Shown piece by piece: positions 19,881 to 28,573 of a DNA stretch of 64,000 nt (position 1 is its first letter; each line of letters begins with the position of its first letter). The position numbers and the translations under genes were made by a program. The DNA comes from Paracoccaceae bacterium. Lineage in GTDB: Bacteria > Pseudomonadota > Alphaproteobacteria > Rhodobacterales > Rhodobacteraceae. The stretch lies in contig JAMWZC010000008.1 of assembly GCA_024304985.1 (NCBI GenBank), positions 124,001-188,000 of the forward strand. The letters run 5' to 3'. Below the pieces are notes generated by a model, which was not told where the DNA came from, did no database searches, and saw nothing but the letters and a program-made list of their open reading frames with translations.

Positions 19881-20978
19881 ATGTCCACGTTGTCGGACCA
19901 GTCCTCGACGCGAGCAGGGCGCACCATTATTTCGGTTGACGCCATGGGTGGCGATCTGGGGCCGGCAGCTGTGGTTGCCGGCATTGCCTTGTCTGCCAAG
20001 ATCAACCCGGAAATCGCCTTCATCCTGCATGGCCCCAAGGATCAGCTGGAACGGCTGGTCGCCAAGCGCAAGCATCTGAACGGACGCTGCGAGATCCGCG
20101 ATGCACAGGGCGTCGTGGCCATGTCCGACAAACCCAGCCATATCATGCGCCACGGCAAGGACACCTCGATGTGGTCCGCGCTCGATTCGGTGCGCGACGG
20201 CGAAGCAACGGTGGCCGTGTCTTGCGGCAATACTGGCGCGTTGATGGCGCTGTCGATGGTCCGCCTGCGCAAGCTGCCCGGTGTGAACCGTCCCGCGATT
20301 GCCGTGCTCTGGCCCTCGCGCAATCCCCAGGGCTTCAATGTGATGCTGGATGTGGGTGCGGATGTGCGCGCCGACGAACAGGACCTGCTGCAATATGCCC
20401 TGATGGGAGCGTCCTATGCGCGCAACGGGTTGAACCTGCCGCATCCGCGGGTCGGCCTGCTGAACGTGGGCACCGAGGAGAACAAGGGCCGGGCCGAGCT
20501 GAAGGCGGCCCATGAACTGATCGGCAATGTCGCATCTCGGGGCAATTTCGAATTCGTGGGCTTTGTCGAAGGTGGCGATATCCCAGGCAATGTCTGCGAC
20601 GTGATCGTGACGGACGGGTTCACCGGCAATGTCGCGCTGAAAACCGGAGAAGGCACCGCCAAGCTGATCGGCGACCTGCTGAAAGAGGCGTTCAAACATT
20701 CGCCCCTGTCGCGTCTGGCCTCGCTTCTGGCGCTGACCTCGCTGCGCCGGCTCAAGCACCGGATCGACCCGCGCCGCGTCAATGGCGGGGTCTTTCTGGG
20801 ACTGAACGGCACGGTGGTGAAATCCCACGGTTCTGCCGATGCCACCGGCGTGTCCGCCGCCGTGAAGTTGGCCTTCACGCTGGCGCAATCGGGCTTTTCC
20901 GAAAAACTGGCCGCACGGGTTGCATCTGCCGCGGCCCTCGCACACGATGCACAGACGCAACAGGAAGACAGTCAATGA
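19881..20978 (+). CDS. plsX: Phosphate acyltransferase PlsX
   Basis: 365 residues. PlsX makes acyl-phosphate from acyl-ACP for phosphatidic acid synthesis at the membrane. The N-terminal ISVDAMGGDLGPAAVVAG motif, the SCGNTGALMALSMVRL segment, the RPAIAVLWPS and DVGADVRADEQDLLQYA stretches and the DVIVTDGFTGNVALKTGEG motif identify it. Its stop overlaps the fabH start as ATGA, so the two are probably translationally coupled. Confidence 0.96.
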   Translation: MSTLSDQSSTRAGRTIISVDAMGGDLGPAAVVAGIALSAKINPEIAFILHGPKDQLERLVAKRKHLNGRCEIRDAQGVVAMSDKPSHIMRHGKDTSMWSALDSVRDGEATVAVSCGNTGALMALSMVRLRKLPGVNRPAIAVLWPSRNPQGFNVMLDVGADVRADEQDLLQYALMGASYARNGLNLPHPRVGLLNVGTEENKGRAELKAAHELIGNVASRGNFEFVGFVEGGDIPGNVCDVIVTDGFTGNVALKTGEGTAKLIGDLLKEAFKHSPLSRLASLLALTSLRRLKHRIDPRRVNGGVFLGLNGTVVKSHGSADATGVSAAVKLAFTLAQSGFSEKLAARVASAAALAHDAQTQQEDSQ

Positions 20979-21946
20979 CCATTCGTGCCGTCGTCAAGGG
21001 CGTCGGGCATTATCTGCCCGAACGAGTCGTGCCCAATTCCGAATTCGAGGCCACGGTAGACACATCGGATGAGTGGATCCGCGCCCGTTCGGGGATCGAG
21101 CGGCGGCATTTCGCGGCCGAAGGGCAGACCACATCGGATCTGGCCACCCGCGCCGCGCAGGCCGCGCTGAAAGATGCCGGGATGGAGGCGGATGATCTGG
21201 ACGCGATCATCCTGGCCACATCCACCGCCGATTTCACCTTTCCCGCCGCCGCGACCATGGTGCAGGCCAATCTGGGCATGACGCGGGGCTTTGCCTTTGA
21301 CGTGCAGGCGGTTTGCGCGGGCTTTGTCTTTGCGCTGGCCAATGCGAACGGGATGATCCTGTCGGGTCAGGCGCGCCGCGTGATGGTGATCGGGGCCGAG
21401 ACGTTCAGCCAGTTGATGGACTGGAATGACCGTTCCACCTGCGTGTTGTTCGGGGACGGGGCTGGCGCGCTGATCCTTGAGGCGCAGGAGGGCGAGGGCG
21501 ACAATGCGGATCGCGGCATTCTGGCAAGCGATCTGAACTCGGACGGGCGGCATCGCGAATTGCTATACGTGGATGGCGGTGTTTCGACCAAAAGCACCGG
21601 CCATCTGCGGATGCAGGGGCGCGAGGTGTTCCGCCACGCGGTCGAGAAACTGGCCCAGACCGCTCATGCCGCGCTGGACAAGGTGGGGCTGACGGGGGGC
21701 GATGTGAACTGGATCGTGCCGCATCAGGCCAATCTGCGGATCATCACCGCCACGGCCCAGCGGATGCAGGTGCCGATGGAGCGCGTGGTCGTGACGGTGC
21801 AGGATCACGGCAATACATCGGCCGCGTCGATCCCCCTTGCACTGTCCGTGGGCCGGGCCCGTGGCCAGATCAAGCAAGGCGATCTGATCGTGACCGAGGC
21901 CATCGGCGGGGGCCTTGCCTGGGGTGCGGTGGTGCTGCGCTGGTGA
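20975..21946 (+). CDS. fabH: Beta-ketoacyl-ACP synthase III
   Basis: 323 residues. It condenses acetyl-CoA with malonyl-ACP to start type II fatty-acid synthesis. The catalytic triad is Cys114 (VQAVCAGFVFA), His250 (VPHQANLRI) and Asn280 (DHGNTSAAS). The DTSDEWIRARSGI segment near residue 29 and the GAGALILEA and GGGLAWGA glycine-rich loops are typical. The start codon overlaps the plsX stop. A 145-base gap with its own likely promoter separates it from ihfA. Confidence 0.97.
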   Translation: MTIRAVVKGVGHYLPERVVPNSEFEATVDTSDEWIRARSGIERRHFAAEGQTTSDLATRAAQAALKDAGMEADDLDAIILATSTADFTFPAAATMVQANLGMTRGFAFDVQAVCAGFVFALANANGMILSGQARRVMVIGAETFSQLMDWNDRSTCVLFGDGAGALILEAQEGEGDNADRGILASDLNSDGRHRELLYVDGGVSTKSTGHLRMQGREVFRHAVEKLAQTAHAALDKVGLTGGDVNWIVPHQANLRIITATAQRMQVPMERVVVTVQDHGNTSAASIPLALSVGRARGQIKQGDLIVTEAIGGGLAWGAVVLRW

Positions 21947-22022
21947 CAGGCGCAGGTAGCGGTAGAATTTTGCGCAAATAAGGGCAGCGGAGCGTCGGTC
22001 ATGTACCGCTCAAAACCTGCTC

Positions 22023-22066
22023 TGCAAGCCATTGATATTGACTCGAAAATAAGCCTGCCCCTATGG
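22023..22066 (+). promoter_or_regulatory. Candidate ihfA promoter with repeated 14-mer
   Basis: TTGACT (22038-22043), a 17-base spacer and CTATGG (22061-22066) form a reasonable sigma-70-type promoter 26 bases before ihfA. It is directly preceded by TGCAAGCCATTGAT (22023-22036), which also occurs at 19380-19393 before rpmF. Confidence 0.4.
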
Positions 22067-22091
22067 TTGCTGAAAACGAGGGGGACCACAC

Positions 22092-22394
22092 GTGAGCGAC
22101 AAGACCTTGACCCGAATGGATCTGAGCGAAGCGATCTTCCGCGAAGTCGGCCTGTCGCGAAATGACAGCAGCCAGCTTGTCGAAAGCGTGCTGCAACATA
22201 TGTCCGATGCGCTGGTGGCGGGCGAACAGGTGAAGATCTCGTCCTTCGGGACCTTCTCGGTGCGTGAGAAATCCGCGCGGGTGGGCCGCAACCCCAAGAC
22301 CGGCGAAGAAGTGCCGATCAATCCGCGCCGGGTGCTGACCTTCCGCCCCTCGCATCTGATGAAAGAGCGCGTGGCTTCCGGGCCCGAGGGCTAA
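22092..22394 (+). CDS. ihfA: Integration host factor subunit alpha
   Basis: 100 residues of the HU/IHF DNA-bending family. The [19 protein letters not shown] start is characteristic of IHF-alpha; the DNA-binding arm [22 protein letters not shown] contains the Pro of the NPxTG motif that intercalates DNA. IHF-alpha pairs with IHF-beta (ihfB, elsewhere). AACGAGGGGGACC lies upstream. The ihfA-merR order, with a 15-base gap, is usual in Rhodobacteraceae. Confidence 0.96.
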   Translation: MSDKTLTRMDLSEAIFREVGLSRNDSSQLVESVLQHMSDALVAGEQVKISSFGTFSVREKSARVGRNPKTGEEVPINPRRVLTFRPSHLMKERVASGPEG

Positions 22395-22409
22395 AAAGGA
22401 CAAGGGCAT

Positions 22410-23192
22410 ATGGCAGGCAAATCCCCGGACGCCTTTCGCACGATCAGCGAAGTGGCCGACTGGCTGGACAGGCCCGCCCATGTGCTGCGGTTCTGGGAGA
22501 GCAAGTTCAATCAGGTGAAGCCCGTGAAGCGCGCGGGCGGGCGGCGCTATTATCGGCCCGAGGATATGCTGCTGCTGGGTGGCATCAAGAAGCTGCTGCA
22601 TGATGACGGGATGACCATCAAGGGCGCGCAGAAAGTGCTGCGCGAACAAGGGGTTCGCTATGTCACGGCGATGTCGCAGCCATTGGATGATGACGGTGCG
22701 GTGCAGACGGTCGATGCGTTGGTAGAGGCCGGGGAGGCCGCTGCGGCCAGCCCCCCCCCGATGGCAGGGACGATCGTGCAGACCCCGCCCGCCCCGGTCG
22801 CGGAGATGAGCGCGCGGCCACCCGTGCCGGCTGATCTGAGTCGGGATGATGGGGCCTCTGACAGCGACAGCGTGACGGCGTCCGAGGAGCCGGGCGACGC
22901 CCTGCCCGTCGCCGCAGCGCTGCCGGAAGCGCCGCAGGAGCAGGCGCGGCCTGCCCCGCCGGATGTCGTGGCCGCCAATAGCGCCGCAGCACCGGACCCC
23001 GCGACACCGGCTCTCGGGGCCGATCTGCCCCCTGCCCCTGATCTGGCGTCGATCCAGCCCTCGCCCGGTTTGCTGAGCGTCATCATCGCGCGGCGTGACC
23101 CGATTCCCGACACGGCGCGTGAGGCGTTCGTGCCGATTCTGGCGCGGCTTGACGATCTGATCGCGCGCCTGTCCGCAGCCCGCAGAAGCTGA
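22410..23192 (+). CDS. MerR-family transcriptional regulator with long disordered tail
   Basis: 260 residues. Residues ~8-80 form a MerR winged helix-turn-helix ([22 protein letters not shown] and [22 protein letters not shown]). The effector cysteines of metal-sensing MerR proteins are absent. Residues ~95-245 are Ala-, Pro- and Asp-rich, low in complexity and probably disordered, ending in a short helical stretch ([18 protein letters not shown]). This gene follows ihfA in many alphaproteobacteria; its regulon is not known from the sequence. tRNA-Pro lies downstream. Confidence 0.85.
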   Translation: MAGKSPDAFRTISEVADWLDRPAHVLRFWESKFNQVKPVKRAGGRRYYRPEDMLLLGGIKKLLHDDGMTIKGAQKVLREQGVRYVTAMSQPLDDDGAVQTVDALVEAGEAAAASPPPMAGTIVQTPPAPVAEMSARPPVPADLSRDDGASDSDSVTASEEPGDALPVAAALPEAPQEQARPAPPDVVAANSAAAPDPATPALGADLPPAPDLASIQPSPGLLSVIIARRDPIPDTAREAFVPILARLDDLIARLSAARRS

Positions 23193-23253
23193 CGCGAAAA
23201 GTGGGAATTACCCCTTGCCCCTGCGGCGAAATACAGTATGACTGCCGAACCGT

Positions 23254-23330
23254 CGGGCTATAGCGCAGCCTGGTAGCGCGTCCGTCTGGGGGACGGAAGG
23301 TCGCAGGTTCGAGTCCTGCTAGCCCGACCA
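23254..23330 (+). tRNA. tRNA-Pro (anticodon GGG)
   Basis: 77 bases with encoded CCA: acceptor CGGGCTA paired with TAGCCCG, D-arm GCGC...GCGC, anticodon stem TCCGT/ACGGA with loop CTGGGGG, and a GCAGGTTCGAGTCCTGC T-arm. It lies between merR and the dCTP deaminase gene. Confidence 0.96.
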
Positions 23331-23425
23331 AAAATTCGACGGTTCCGCAATCGCTCGTGTGCTGCAAGGCTCCGGGCGATTTGCACATCAGGCCACAGGC
23401 CATCCCGCTGCGAAAAGGGCGCCAC

Positions 23426-24502
23426 ATGACCGGAGTGATCCCCAGCCAGGATATCGAGGCGATGATCGCCGCAGGCCAGATCGCCGCCAGTCCCGAACCC
23501 CTGCCCGATCAGATCCAGCCAGCCAGTCTTGACCTGCGGCTGGGCACGGTTGCCTATCGCGTGCGCGCCTCGTTTCTGGCGGGGCATGGGTGCCGCGTAG
23601 CCGACCGTCTGGCCGAGTTCGAGATGCACCGCGTGGACCTGACACAAGGGGCCGTGCTGGAAAAAGGCTGCGTCTATGTGGTGCCGCTGATGGAGAACCT
23701 GGCCCTGCCCGAGGGGATTCAGGCGGTGGCCAATGCGAAATCCTCAACCGGGCGCCTTGATCTGCTGACGCGCACGATCACGGATGGCGGCACCGAGTTC
23801 GACCGCATCCCGCAGGGGTATCACGGTCCGCTTTATGCAGAAATCTGCCCCCGGTCCTTTTCCGTGCTGGTGCGCCCCGGCATGCGGTTGAACCAGATCC
23901 GTTTCCGCGCCGGGCAATCGGTGCTCAGCGATTCCGAGCTGACGGCGCTGCACCGCGCCTCGCCGCTGGTCGATGGTGAGGCTGTGATCGACGACGGTCT
24001 GGGCTTTTCGGTCGATCTGCGCCCCGCGTCGGGCAATCTGGTCGGCTACCGCGCCAAGCCTCATACCGGGGTGATCGACCTTGACCGGATCGGCCAGTAT
24101 GACCCGGTGGAGTATTGGGAGGATGTGCGCTCGGATAACGGGCAGATCATCCTTGATCCCGGTGCCTTCTATATCCTTGTGAGCCGCGAAGCCGTCAGCA
24201 TTCCGCCCGCCTATGCCGCCGAAATGGCGCCTTATCTGGCGATGGTGGGCGAGTTCCGTGTCCATTACGCGGGTTTCTTCGACCCCGGTTTCGGCCATGA
24301 CGCGGCGGGGGGTGCGGGATCGCGCGGCGTGCTGGAAGTGCGCTGCCACGAGGCGCCCTTTGTGCTGGAACACGGGCAGATCGTGGGCCGACTGGTCTAT
24401 GAGCGCATGCGCGCCGAACCCAAGCAGCTTTACGGGCGCGGCATTGCCTCCAACTATCAGGGTCAGGGCCTGAAACTGAGCAAGCATTTCCGCATGGGCT
24501 GA
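23426..24502 (+). CDS. dcd: 2'-deoxycytidine 5'-triphosphate deaminase, double-domain form
   Basis: 358 residues from the ATG at 23426, which has AAAAGGGC upstream; the frame extends 23 codons further back without support. It belongs to the DCD_N-type long dCTP deaminases of alphaproteobacteria, about twice the length of the ~190-residue E. coli Dcd, with two dUTPase-like beta-barrel halves. Visible features are QPASLDLRLG (~34), ANAKSSTGRLDLLTR (~100) and PRSFSVLVRPGMRLNQIRFR (~145) in the first half, and GAFYILVSREAVSIPPAYAAEM plus HEAPFVLEHGQIVGRLVYERM in the second. It converts dCTP to dUTP, feeding dTMP synthesis. Whether both halves are catalytic is not clear. Confidence 0.85.
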   Translation: MTGVIPSQDIEAMIAAGQIAASPEPLPDQIQPASLDLRLGTVAYRVRASFLAGHGCRVADRLAEFEMHRVDLTQGAVLEKGCVYVVPLMENLALPEGIQAVANAKSSTGRLDLLTRTITDGGTEFDRIPQGYHGPLYAEICPRSFSVLVRPGMRLNQIRFRAGQSVLSDSELTALHRASPLVDGEAVIDDGLGFSVDLRPASGNLVGYRAKPHTGVIDLDRIGQYDPVEYWEDVRSDNGQIILDPGAFYILVSREAVSIPPAYAAEMAPYLAMVGEFRVHYAGFFDPGFGHDAAGGAGSRGVLEVRCHEAPFVLEHGQIVGRLVYERMRAEPKQLYGRGIASNYQGQGLKLSKHFRMG

Positions 24503-24521
24503 GTCCCGCGCGTCGATCCTG

Positions 24522-24564
24522 TTTCTTCTTGCTTCAAATATCCATCATGCCACGGCGCATCCGC
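24522..24564 (+). repeat. Interspersed 22-bp repeat with linked box, copy 2
   Basis: Core TTTCTTCTTGC-TT-CAAATATCC at 24522-24543, then GCGCATCCGC at 24555-24564. It lies between the convergent dcd and small basic protein genes. Confidence 0.6.
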
Positions 24565-24582
24565 CGCGACGTCGCAGGATGA

Positions 24583-24786
24583 TCACATCTTGCCCATCTG
24601 CCGCGCGATGCGGGCGGCCTGACGCGCCTTGCGCACGGCCGCTTTGCCTTGGCCTGCATCCATCGGGGCACCACCCTGCCCCTTGCCCGGGCCCGACATC
24701 CTGCGCATGCCTGCATTGAGTCCGCCGTTCACGGCTTTGCGCAGGAACAGTTTGAAAACCATGTTGACCAGTTGATTGACGTTCAT
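24583..24786 (-). CDS. Small basic conserved protein downstream of scpB
   Basis: 67 residues from the ATG at 24786, preceded by AAGGAG 7 bases away. The N-terminus MNVNQLVNMVFKLFLRKAVN is an amphipathic or weakly membrane-associated helix; the rest is Gly-, Lys-, Arg- and Ala-rich (RKARQAARIARQMGKM at the end). No known domain is recognised. The excellent ribosome site supports expression. It is 97 bases downstream of scpB in the same direction, where several Rhodobacteraceae carry a similar small gene ahead of tat genes, but no tat gene follows here. Function unknown. Confidence 0.6.
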   Translation of the reverse strand: MNVNQLVNMVFKLFLRKAVNGGLNAGMRRMSGPGKGQGGAPMDAGQGKAAVRKARQAARIARQMGKM

Positions 24787-24883
24787 CCTGCACTCCTTGC
24801 CACAACGGCCGTCTTGCGGGCCTTGCCAGACAGATAACACGGAAATATGGAATTTTCAGGGTGTTCGGCCTGAAAATTCCCGT

Positions 24884-25597
24884 TCAATCCTCGAAGAGTT
24901 CGCTTTGGCCTTCGCTGGCTTCGTCCTCGGGGTCTTCGCCTTCGCCCAGTTGTGGCATGGCCGAGGGTGGCAGGCGGTTGTCCAGCAGGCCTGCGGCGCG
25001 CAATTCCTTGAGGCCCGGCAGGTCGCGGGCGCTTTCCAGCCCGAAATGATCCAGAAACGCCTCGGTCACGACGAAGGTGACGGGGCGGCCCGGTGTCATC
25101 TTGCGCCGTCCGAACCGGATCCATTCCATTTCAAGCAATTGGTCCACCGTGCCTCGGCTGACGGATACACCGCGGATCTCCTCGATCTCGGCGCGGGTGA
25201 CGGGCTGGTGATAGGCGATGATGGCCAGCGTTTCGATCGCGGCTCGGCTGAGCTTGCGCGTCTCGACCGTTTCCTTCTGCATCAGAAAGCCCAGATCGGG
25301 GGCGGTGCGCATGGCCCAGGCGTCGCCCACCTTGACCAGATGCACGCCGCGCCCGGAATAGCGTTTGCGCAGATAGACCAGCGCCTCGGCCGCGTCGCAG
25401 CCATGGGGCATCCGGGCTTCGAGGTCGCGAACCGTCACGGGTTCGGCCGTGGCGAAGAGAATCGCCTCGACCATGCGCTCCTGCTCGCCCATGGGCGGGG
25501 CTTCGAAGAGGCTGCGCTCTTCCTCCTCGGGCAGATCGTCGCCGGGCAGATCGTCGGCAATAAGATCATCCTTGTCATCGTCAAGCGGATCAGACAT
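24884..25597 (-). CDS. scpB: Segregation and condensation protein B
   Basis: 237 residues from the ATG at 25597, which overlaps the end of scpA by eight bases. An acidic N-terminal tail (~1-35) precedes the two winged-helix domains: MVEAILFATAEPVTVRDLEARM (~42-63), RKLSRAAIETLAIIAYHQPVTRAEIEEIRG (~112-141) and VDQLLEMEWIRFGRRKMTPGRPV. The C-terminal ~25 residues are acidic and probably flexible. ScpB dimers bind ScpA to form the SMC condensin complex that organises and segregates the chromosome. Confidence 0.94.
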   Translation of the reverse strand: MSDPLDDDKDDLIADDLPGDDLPEEEERSLFEAPPMGEQERMVEAILFATAEPVTVRDLEARMPHGCDAAEALVYLRKRYSGRGVHLVKVGDAWAMRTAPDLGFLMQKETVETRKLSRAAIETLAIIAYHQPVTRAEIEEIRGVSVSRGTVDQLLEMEWIRFGRRKMTPGRPVTFVVTEAFLDHFGLESARDLPGLKELRAAGLLDNRLPPSAMPQLGEGEDPEDEASEGQSELFED

Positions 25598-26399
25598 CGC
25601 GGCCCTCGCGTCGGCGTAGCTGGATGGGGGCGAAGGTGTCGGACTGGCGCAGTTCGGCGCGGCCTTCCTTGACCAGTTCAAGCGAGGCGGCAAAGGTGGC
25701 GGCCGTAGCCGAGCGGCGGCGGATCGGATCGACCTCCCAGCCTTCGGGCAGGTAGCTGGCGATATCGGTCCAGTCGCCCGCAAAGCCGATCAGCCCGCGC
25801 ATCCGCGCCAGCGCCTGTTCCATGGTAAAGACCGAATCGCGATCCATCACGAAGGGACGGAAATCGTCGCGCGTGCGGATGCGGGCATAGCCCTGCATCA
25901 GATCCAGTAGCGTGGCCGTATACCGCACGGTGCGGATGCGCATCACGTCTTCGGGCACGCCGCGCGCAAAGAAATCGCGCCCCTTCTGGTCGCGGGCCAT
26001 CAGGCGGGCAGCCACGTCGCGCATCGCGGCCAGCCGTTCCAGCTGAAAGGCCAGATGGGCGGCCAGTTCCTCGCCCGAGGGGCCGTCCTCATGCGGATCG
26101 GGGGGCAGGAGCAGGCGGGATTTCAGGAAGGCCAGCCATGCGGCCATCACCAGATAATCGGCAGCGAGTTCGAGCCGCAGCGCCTTGGCGCGTTCCACGA
26201 AGGCGAGGTATTGTTGGGCCAGATGCAGGACGCTGATCTTGCGCAGGTCCACTTTCTGGGTGCGTGACAGGGTCAGCAGCAGGTCAAGCGGGCCTTCAAA
26301 GCCGTCCACGTCGACGATCAGCGCCTCGGCCGCAAGCCGGTCGGCGACGCTGCCGGGACCGTCACGCTGTCCCTGTTCCTCGAAGATATTCTCAACCAT
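25590..26399 (-). CDS. scpA: Segregation and condensation protein A (kleisin)
   Basis: 269 residues. The kleisin N-terminus FEGPLDLLLTLSRTQKVDLRKISV (~34-57) binds the SMC neck; the following helical region includes YLAFVERAKALRLELAADYLVMAAWLAFLKSRLLLP. The C-terminal winged helix ends ATFAASLELVKEGRAELRQSDTFAPIQL. ScpA bridges SMC heads and binds ScpB. Its start overlaps the end of nagZ by eight bases and its end overlaps scpB, so the three genes are tightly packed in one operon. Confidence 0.94.
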   Translation of the reverse strand: MVENIFEEQGQRDGPGSVADRLAAEALIVDVDGFEGPLDLLLTLSRTQKVDLRKISVLHLAQQYLAFVERAKALRLELAADYLVMAAWLAFLKSRLLLPPDPHEDGPSGEELAAHLAFQLERLAAMRDVAARLMARDQKGRDFFARGVPEDVMRIRTVRYTATLLDLMQGYARIRTRDDFRPFVMDRDSVFTMEQALARMRGLIGFAGDWTDIASYLPEGWEVDPIRRRSATAATFAASLELVKEGRAELRQSDTFAPIQLRRREGRDV

Positions 26400-27399
26400 A
26401 CCGGCGCCCGTTCAGAAGCGCCTCAAGCTGCGCGTCCAGCGCCGCGATGTCAACTGAATCCGGTGTGCGACGGGCCGCAAGGGCGCGGTCCGCGCGGGTC
26501 TGGGCGGCGGCGGTCATCTGGCCCGACGCCTCGGCCACGGCGCGACGCTCGGCCAGGGTGCCGTTGCAGAGCAGGATCACGTCGCAGCCTGCGGCCAGCG
26601 CATCGCGGCTGATCTGGGCGAGATCGCCCTTGAGCGCCTTCATCGAGATGTCGTCAGTCATGATCAGCCCGTCATAGCCGATCTCGTCCCGCATGATCTG
26701 CATGAGCTTGGGTGAGAGGGTGGCCGGCTGGTCGTCGATGGCGGCGTAGACCAGATGGGCGGTCATCGCCATGGGCAGGTCATTGAGGGCTTTGAACGGC
26801 GCGAAATCGGTGGCGCGCAGGTCGTCGAGAGAGGCGGTGACGCGCGGCAGGTCCAGATGGCTGTCGGCGGTGGCGCGGCCATGGCCGGGGATGTGTTTCA
26901 ACACGGGCAATACGCCACCGTCCAGAAGACCATCCGCCACCGCACGGGCCATGGCTGTGACCTGGGCGGCATCGGTGCCGTAGCAGCGGTTTTTCAGAAA
27001 AGGATGGGTAATGTCCGAGGCGATATCGGCCAAGGGCGCACAGTTGCTGTCGATCCCCAGATCGCGCAGTTCGGCGGCGATGATGCGAAAGCGCAGATAC
27101 ATGGCCTCGGCCGCGCGATCGCCGGCAGCGGTCACATGATCCAGCGCAGGCAGCCATTCGCGCCAGAGCGGCGCGCGCAGGCGCTGGACGCGGCCGCCTT
27201 CCTGATCGATGGTGATCATGGCCTCGCGGCCCACGGCATCACGCATCTCGGCACAGAGGGCGCGGACCTGATCGGGCGTGTCGATACTGCGGGCAAAGAG
27301 GATGAAGCCGAACGGGTCGGCCTCGCGGAAGAACGCCTTTTCATCGGCGGTCAGGCGCAGCCCTTCGGCGTCGAGGATGGTGGCACCGAAGCGGCTCAC
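26392..27399 (-). CDS. nagZ: Beta-N-acetylhexosaminidase NagZ (GH3)
   Basis: 335 residues if started at the GTG at 27399, whose GTGA overlap with the stop of the SPOR gene and family N-terminus (VSRFGATILDAEG) decide the start; the frame stays open 63 codons further. The GH3 motif KHIPGHGRATADSHLDLP (~158-175) contains the catalytic His of NagZ, and a FILFARSI strand and MTIDQEGGRVQRL segment are typical. NagZ removes GlcNAc from anhydromuropeptides in the cytoplasm during peptidoglycan recycling, a step linked to AmpC induction in some bacteria. It is coupled to scpA downstream. Confidence 0.93.
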   Translation of the reverse strand: MSRFGATILDAEGLRLTADEKAFFREADPFGFILFARSIDTPDQVRALCAEMRDAVGREAMITIDQEGGRVQRLRAPLWREWLPALDHVTAAGDRAAEAMYLRFRIIAAELRDLGIDSNCAPLADIASDITHPFLKNRCYGTDAAQVTAMARAVADGLLDGGVLPVLKHIPGHGRATADSHLDLPRVTASLDDLRATDFAPFKALNDLPMAMTAHLVYAAIDDQPATLSPKLMQIMRDEIGYDGLIMTDDISMKALKGDLAQISRDALAAGCDVILLCNGTLAERRAVAEASGQMTAAAQTRADRALAARRTPDSVDIAALDAQLEALLNGRRYG

Positions 27400-28469
27400 T
27401 TGGCGCTGACCGGGATACATTCGGCGCGTTCGGCCACAAGGGCAGAACAGAAGCGGCGCGAGTCGTTGATATCGGCAAAGCCCATCGCGCGCAGGCGATA
27501 AAAGTTGCGCCCGCCGCTTTCGGCCAGCTGGATCACGCGGGATTTGCCCTCCAGATAGTCGCCAAAGCGCGCGGCGAGCTTGTCCCATTCCTTTTTCGCG
27601 ACCTCGGGGCTGTCATAGGCACCAAGCTGCACCAGACGGGTGCCTGCGGGGATCGTGTCGGGGTCCACATCCTCCACCGCCAGTGCGGTCGGGGTCACGG
27701 CCAGCGCGCCTAGAGCGGCGGCGGGGCTGGCGGCGGCGACACGCAGAACCGAGGCGGGGCGCACCTGCGGGCGCAGGGACTGGCCGATGCCGCCCTCGAC
27801 CGGGGGCACGGCGATGTCCGGCGCGGCGGCTGTCTCGGACGGGGCTTCGCCCTCGCCCTGCAGGACTTGTGCGAGGATCTGGTCCACCATGGCCGACATG
27901 GAGTCGGGCTCGGCGCGGACCATTGCGACGTTCTCGATCACGGCGTCGCCCGTTGCCACTGTGCCGTCAGGTCCCAGACCTGCGGTCAAGACCGAGAGAG
28001 CGGGATCGACCTCGGTCGCGGCGGGTTGCGGTTCGGGCATCGGCAGGATCTGCGCGACGGCCATCAGTTCGGCGGTCGCTACATCCTCGTCCAGAAGATC
28101 GACAGGGCGCGGGGCCAGCACCAGACGATCCGGCGGCGGGGCGGCGGTGCCGGTGGCGGCCACGGTATTCACGGCAAGGCCCAGATGGTCGGCGGTGCTG
28201 CCACCCGGGGTTTCGGGTTGCATCCGCATCGGCCCTTCGGTGGCGCGCACGACCGGGATGCCGTTCACGTCGCGCATCAGAAGTTTGTATCCCCAGACCG
28301 TGACCCCCACGATCAAGGCAAGCGACAAGCCTGCCCCGACCCAGTTCGTCACAGTGCCGATGGATCTGCGCGCGCCGGGCGCATCATCGGATCTGCGCGC
28401 ACCGGGCGCGACATCAGGTTTGCGCGCGCCGGGCGCGACGACGCGCCCCTCTGCAAGATAATCTGCCAT
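27396..28469 (-). CDS. SPOR-domain cell-envelope protein
   Basis: 357 residues. A cytoplasmic N-terminal ~38 residues carries three nine-residue Arg/Pro/Gly-rich repeats (core APGAR), then one membrane helix at ~42-63, a long Ala/Pro/Val-rich periplasmic linker and a C-terminal SPOR domain (~280-352: TRLVQLGAYDSPEVAKKEWDK, YRLRAMGF). SPOR domains bind glycan strands lacking stem peptides at the division septum. The gene heads a tightly overlapping nagZ-scpA-scpB operon and lies 104 bases downstream of argS, the same order seen in other Rhodobacteraceae. Confidence 0.87.
   Translation of the reverse strand: MADYLAEGRVVAPGARKPDVAPGARRSDDAPGARRSIGTVTNWVGAGLSLALIVGVTVWGYKLLMRDVNGIPVVRATEGPMRMQPETPGGSTADHLGLAVNTVAATGTAAPPPDRLVLAPRPVDLLDEDVATAELMAVAQILPMPEPQPAATEVDPALSVLTAGLGPDGTVATGDAVIENVAMVRAEPDSMSAMVDQILAQVLQGEGEAPSETAAAPDIAVPPVEGGIGQSLRPQVRPASVLRVAAASPAAALGALAVTPTALAVEDVDPDTIPAGTRLVQLGAYDSPEVAKKEWDKLAARFGDYLEGKSRVIQLAESGGRNFYRLRAMGFADINDSRRFCSALVAERAECIPVSAK
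28363..28443 (-). repeat. Three tandem 27-bp repeats within the SPOR gene
   Basis: Units at 28363-28389, 28390-28416 and 28417-28443 are close copies sharing the core TGCGCGC(G/A)CCGGGCGC. They encode three in-frame nine-residue repeats on the cytoplasmic side of the membrane helix, so copy number can change without frameshift. Confidence 0.85.
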
Positions 28470-28573
28470 GTCCGCCTTTCCGCCACAGGGGATGCTTTGC
28501 CCCCTGCAGTTCGCTGCTCTGCCGATGCCTGCGGATCTATCGTGCGCTTTTATGTTGGCAAGAAAGCCTTGCC

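Noticed and set aside
22658-23113. Minus-strand ORFs opposite the MerR tail with Ala/Gly-rich sequence.
   Set aside because: They mirror the low-complexity Ala/Pro-rich coding sequence of merR; the tail itself is in frame with a clear MerR domain.
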